This document shows positions 43,395 through 46,067 of a DNA stretch of 46,067 nt, one piece after another. How positions within the stretch are numbered: the stretch's first letter is position 1; the number at the start of each line of letters is the position of its first letter. The notes below the pieces were generated by a model, which saw only the letters and a list, made by a program, of their open reading frames with translations, did not search any database and was not told where the DNA came from. The stretch spans positions 1 through 46,067 of the forward strand of contig URMF01000023.1 in the NCBI GenBank assembly GCA_900548855.1. The letters run 5' to 3'. Origin of the DNA: an uncultured Eubacteriales bacterium. Lineage in GTDB: Bacteria; Bacillota; Clostridia; Lachnospirales; Lachnospiraceae. The position numbers and the translations under genes were made by a program.

Positions 43395-43987
43395 AAAAAA
43401 TAGGAACGAGAGGGTTTACCACCATAGTACTGCTGCTTGTAATAGTGGGGCTGATTTATTATACTTATCTGAATAATAATGCCAGCAACAGAAAGAAAGT
43501 TGATGAAAGTTCAGAGGTCCAGCAGCTTTTGGAGTATGATTTTGTGAATAACTATCCAAAGACAGTTCGGGAAACGGTAAAGCTTCATCTTAATTATTTA
43601 AAAAATACCTACAATGATAAATTTACGGAAGACGAGTTGTTTACAGTTAATAGGCAGATTCGCCAACTCTTTGATGAAAATTTATTGGAAATTAATACAG
43701 AAGATAAACAATTACAAGGGCTAAAGGATGAGATGCAGTTATATAAGGAGAACAAGCAGAAATTTGTCAGCTTTTCACTGGCAGAGGGCAGCCAGGTGCA
43801 GTATAACACAGAGGATGATATAGAATATGCAAAAATAAGAGCTTCTCTTGTTATTAAAGTCAGTTCCGCATCTACTTCTGTGGATGAGGAGTACATATTA
43901 AGAAAAGATTCTGAGGGCAAATGGAAAATACTCGGATGGCAAAGGACCGATAATTCTTCATCTGCGGATAAAGGAGATACAGATTAA
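43391..43987 (+). CDS. Membrane-anchored hypothetical protein (DUF6715-like)
   Basis: A protein of 198 residues with one N-terminal membrane anchor (GFTTIVLLLVIVGLIYYTYL) and an extracellular part containing helix- and beta-forming stretches (YPKTVRETVKLHLNYLKN, RKDSEGKWKILGWQR). It resembles a family I recall as DUF6715, found mostly in Lachnospiraceae; this label is from memory. AAGGAGG precedes the start. It overlaps the RNase Z-like gene by ATGA and tsaD by one base (TAATG), so the three are translated in a chain. The function is unknown. Confidence 0.75.
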   Translation: MKKIGTRGFTTIVLLLVIVGLIYYTYLNNNASNRKKVDESSEVQQLLEYDFVNNYPKTVRETVKLHLNYLKNTYNDKFTEDELFTVNRQIRQLFDENLLEINTEDKQLQGLKDEMQLYKENKQKFVSFSLAEGSQVQYNTEDDIEYAKIRASLVIKVSSASTSVDEEYILRKDSEGKWKILGWQRTDNSSSADKGDTD

Positions 43988-45012
43988 TGAAAAAGGATAT
44001 CTATATTTTAGGAATTGAATCTTCCTGTGATGAGACGGCAGCAGCCGTTATTAAAAATGGCAGAGAAGTATGCTCAAATATCATTTTTTCTCAGATTGAA
44101 CTACATAAATTATATGGCGGCGTGGTTCCGGAAATTGCTTCAAGAAAACATATTGAGAAGATAAACCAGGTTATAAAAGAAGCACTTTCAAAAGCTTCTA
44201 TGGAACTGAAAGATGTGGATGCTATTGCAGTAACCTATGGACCGGGTCTTGTGGGAGCACTTCTTGTAGGAGTAGCAGAGGCGAAAGCCATTGCATATGC
44301 TGCCAACAAGCCTTTGGTTGGGGTACATCATATTGAGGGTCATATAGCAGCAAATTATATAGAAAATCCAGATTTAGAGCCGCCGTTTATGTGTCTGGTA
44401 GTGTCAGGCGGTCATACCCATCTTGTAAAAATACTGGACTATGAAAAATTTGAAATTATAGGAAAAACAAGGGATGATGCGGCAGGTGAAGCTTTTGACA
44501 AAGTGGCAAGAGCGATAGGTCTCGGGTATCCTGGGGGACCGAAAATTGATAAGCTTGCAAGAGAGGGAAACAAAGAGGCTATTGCATTTCCGAGAGCTAA
44601 GGTAGAAGACAATGCCTTTGATTTCAGCTTTAGCGGCTTGAAATCATCTGTGTTAAATTATTTAAATCAGTGTGAAATGAAGCAGATTGAAGTGAATCCG
44701 GCCGATGTAGCCGCATCTTTTCAATATGCAGTTATTGATGTTTTGACGAACCATGCAATTTCTGCAGTGAAAGAAATGGGTATGGATAAGCTCGCTATTG
44801 CAGGTGGGGTGGCATCCAACTCATCTTTGCGGGAAAGCTTGCAGCAAGCCTGTGATAGGGAAGGAATTCATTTTTATCATCCGTCTCCTGTTTTTTGTAC
44901 AGACAATGCAGCAATGATTGGCGTGGCGGGATATTATGCCTTTCAAAATGGGGTTCGCCACGGCTTGGATTTAAATGCAGTGCCGAATTTGAAAATTGGA
45001 CAAAGACAGTAA
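43987..45012 (+). CDS. tsaD: tRNA N6-adenosine threonylcarbamoyltransferase TsaD
   Basis: A protein of 341 residues. The ASKHA fold starts ILGIESSCDETAAAV. The iron-binding histidines are in VHHIEGHIAANY, and SGGHTHLV, DDAAGEAFDKVAR, LGYPGGPKID and CTDNAAMIG are all present. It transfers threonylcarbamoyl to A37 of ANN-decoding tRNAs together with TsaB and TsaE, whose genes lie about 3 kb upstream on the same strand. Its ATG overlaps the stop of the preceding gene. Confidence 0.97.
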   Translation: MKKDIYILGIESSCDETAAAVIKNGREVCSNIIFSQIELHKLYGGVVPEIASRKHIEKINQVIKEALSKASMELKDVDAIAVTYGPGLVGALLVGVAEAKAIAYAANKPLVGVHHIEGHIAANYIENPDLEPPFMCLVVSGGHTHLVKILDYEKFEIIGKTRDDAAGEAFDKVARAIGLGYPGGPKIDKLAREGNKEAIAFPRAKVEDNAFDFSFSGLKSSVLNYLNQCEMKQIEVNPADVAASFQYAVIDVLTNHAISAVKEMGMDKLAIAGGVASNSSLRESLQQACDREGIHFYHPSPVFCTDNAAMIGVAGYYAFQNGVRHGLDLNAVPNLKIGQRQ

Positions 45013-45072
45013 TGCGGTTGTTATAAAATGGATTTACATATTTGGATAAGAATGGTAAAGGGGAAATAGAGG

Positions 45073-45774
45073 ATGGGAAAAGTCACAGCTATTATTTTGG
45101 CGGCAGGAAAGGGAAACCGGATGCATTCAGATATTCCGAAGCAGTTTTTAGATTTGTGTGGGAAGCCTGTTCTGTACTATTCTTTAAAAGCATTTCAGGA
45201 TAGTAGTGTTGATGATATTATTTTAGTTACAAGTAAAGATGATATTGCATACTGTGAGAATACTATTATAAAAAAGTATCATATTAATAAAGTGAAGGCT
45301 GTGATAGAAGGCGGAGCAGAACGGTATTGGTCTGTTAAAAATGGGCTGATGGCTGCCAAAGGGACAGAGTATGTTTTGATTCATGATGCAGCCAGACCCT
45401 GTATGACCGTGGAAATGATAGAACACTCTATAGCAGCAGTGAGGCGGTTCAATGCATGTACAATAGGTGTTCCGGTGAAGGATACAATCAAAGTGGTAGA
45501 TTGTGAAAACATAGGAATTGATACACCGATGCGTGATACTTTGTGGCAGATTCAGACGCCCCAGAGTTTTTGTTATGATGATATAGTGAAAGCTTATTGG
45601 AAAATGGAACAGTCGCGAGATACGGATATTACAGATGATACCATGGTTCTGGAACGCTATTTAGGGCAAAAAACAAAGGTGATTTTGGGTGATTATCGCA
45701 ACATTAAAATTACAACACCAGAGGATTTATTAGTGGCTCAAATTTTTTTGGAAAATTTAGAAAAAAGTTGTTGA
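45073..45774 (+). CDS. ispD: 2-C-methyl-D-erythritol 4-phosphate cytidylyltransferase IspD
   Basis: A protein of 233 residues. The nucleotide-binding loop is AIILAAGKGNRMHSDIPKQF. IHDAARPCMT, GVPVKDTIKVV and TLWQIQTPQSF are the conserved IspD/TarI motifs, and DDTMVLERYLG follows. It makes CDP-methylerythritol in the MEP isoprenoid pathway. TarI (ribitol-phosphate cytidylyltransferase) is the main alternative, but no teichoic acid genes are adjacent. The stop codon overlaps the tRNA promoter. Confidence 0.85.
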   Translation: MGKVTAIILAAGKGNRMHSDIPKQFLDLCGKPVLYYSLKAFQDSSVDDIILVTSKDDIAYCENTIIKKYHINKVKAVIEGGAERYWSVKNGLMAAKGTEYVLIHDAARPCMTVEMIEHSIAAVRRFNACTIGVPVKDTIKVVDCENIGIDTPMRDTLWQIQTPQSFCYDDIVKAYWKMEQSRDTDITDDTMVLERYLGQKTKVILGDYRNIKITTPEDLLVAQIFLENLEKSC

Positions 45775-45799
45775 CACAGGTAAAAGTTAGTGTTAATAT
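45771..45799 (+). promoter_or_regulatory. Promoter of the tRNA-Ser genes
   Basis: TTGACA (45771-45776), exactly 17 nt, TAATAT (45794-45799). The -35 lies over the ispD stop codon. Confidence 0.8.
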
Positions 45800-45839
45800 A
45801 GTCAATGTCGCTGACGGAAAGAAAGAAGTCAGAAAGCAC

Positions 45840-45925
45840 GGAGAGGTATCGAAGTGGTCATAACGAGGCGGTCTTGAAAACCGTTTGTCCGCAAGGGCGC
45901 GTGGGTTCGAATCCCACCCTCTCCG
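45840..45925 (+). tRNA. tRNA-Ser (anticodon TGA)
   Basis: An 86-nt cloverleaf. The acceptor stem GGAGAGG pairs with CCTCTCC, the anticodon loop is CTTGAAA with TGA, a long variable arm (GTCCGCAAGGGC region) is typical of serine tRNA, and the T arm is GTGGGTTCGAATCCCAC. CCA is not encoded after the discriminator G. Confidence 0.95.
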
Positions 45926-45996
45926 CTGGAGATACCTTCTCCGTCGGACATGTAAGTGTTCGCAATTAAATAAAGTTATTTATTTCGGCTTAGTTT

Positions 45997-46067
45997 GGAG
46001 AAGTACCCAAGAGGCTGAAGGGACACCCCTGGAAAGGGTGCAGGTCGTTAATAGCGGCGCGAGGGTT
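45997..46067 (+). tRNA. tRNA-Ser (anticodon GGA), cut by window end
   Basis: It begins GGAGAAGTACCCAAGAGGCT, a standard class II D-arm region. The anticodon loop is CTGGAAA with GGA at 46031-46033, followed by a long variable arm. The T arm is cut at the window end. It follows the first tRNA-Ser by 71 bases and is probably cotranscribed. Confidence 0.9.

Overview
The window looks like a chromosomal segment of a Gram-positive anaerobe of the Clostridia, most likely a Lachnospiraceae-type gut bacterium. This rests on strong AGGAGG ribosome binding sites, moderate-to-low GC, a long-form HPF beside secA, a BlaI/BlaR1 pair, a DegV protein, a GNAT-rich gene set and a run of housekeeping genes ending in tRNA-Ser genes. 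No rRNA, CRISPR array or recognisable IS transposase was seen.

Layout. Positions 1-7400 are accessory: a tandem-GNAT protein, an SDR, a BlaR1/BlaI-type sensor-repressor pair with an operator-like promoter, a probable truncated DUF3791 remnant with a small zinc-ribbon gene, a TetR/HXXEE pair, and a broken flavodoxin-type reductase. Positions 7461-12573 hold the most interesting object. A very AT-rich cassette of about 4.1 kb (D-Ala-D-Ala-ligase-like ATP-grasp, GNAT, and a convergent 801-residue STAND-like ATPase) is bracketed by perfect 25-bp inverted repeats. Each repeat contains a recombinase-core-like dyad (GATAA-N7-TTATC). A tyrosine recombinase with all catalytic residues abuts it, and its stop codon lies inside the right-hand repeat. 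A good promoter lies just outside the left repeat and points in. This is the architecture expected of a phase-variable invertible cassette.

Positions 12777-26600 carry a MATE exporter, DegV, a YgjP-like metallopeptidase, a PAS-GGDEF protein, an XRE regulator, a polysaccharide deacetylase, an endolysin-like amidase with a SPOR domain, a two-component system with a FtsX-type ABC transporter (the two transcription units share the same direct-repeat promoter architecture), and a GH13 glucosidase. A long palindromic repeat, also present at the left edge of the window, follows, then a CarD-like gene. An intergenic region of about 600 bp contains three closely packed DnaA boxes.

From 27772 to the end the genes are almost all on the + strand and mostly housekeeping: hpf, secA, prfB (with the programmed +1 frameshift), a CheW protein, hom-apgM-lysC (aspartate/threonine pathway), a small membrane protein, dCMP deaminase, tex, a YcxB-like protein, tsaE-tsaB-rimI, a small zinc-finger protein, an RNase Z-like enzyme, a membrane-anchored Lachnospiraceae-type hypothetical, tsaD, ispD, and two tRNA-Ser genes, the second cut by the window end. 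The tsa genes together serve the t6A modification of tRNA. Hom and LysC feed homoserine, and the ApgM-like protein between them is a candidate for a non-orthologous homoserine kinase. All identifications come from reading translated sequence and motifs; no database search was run.
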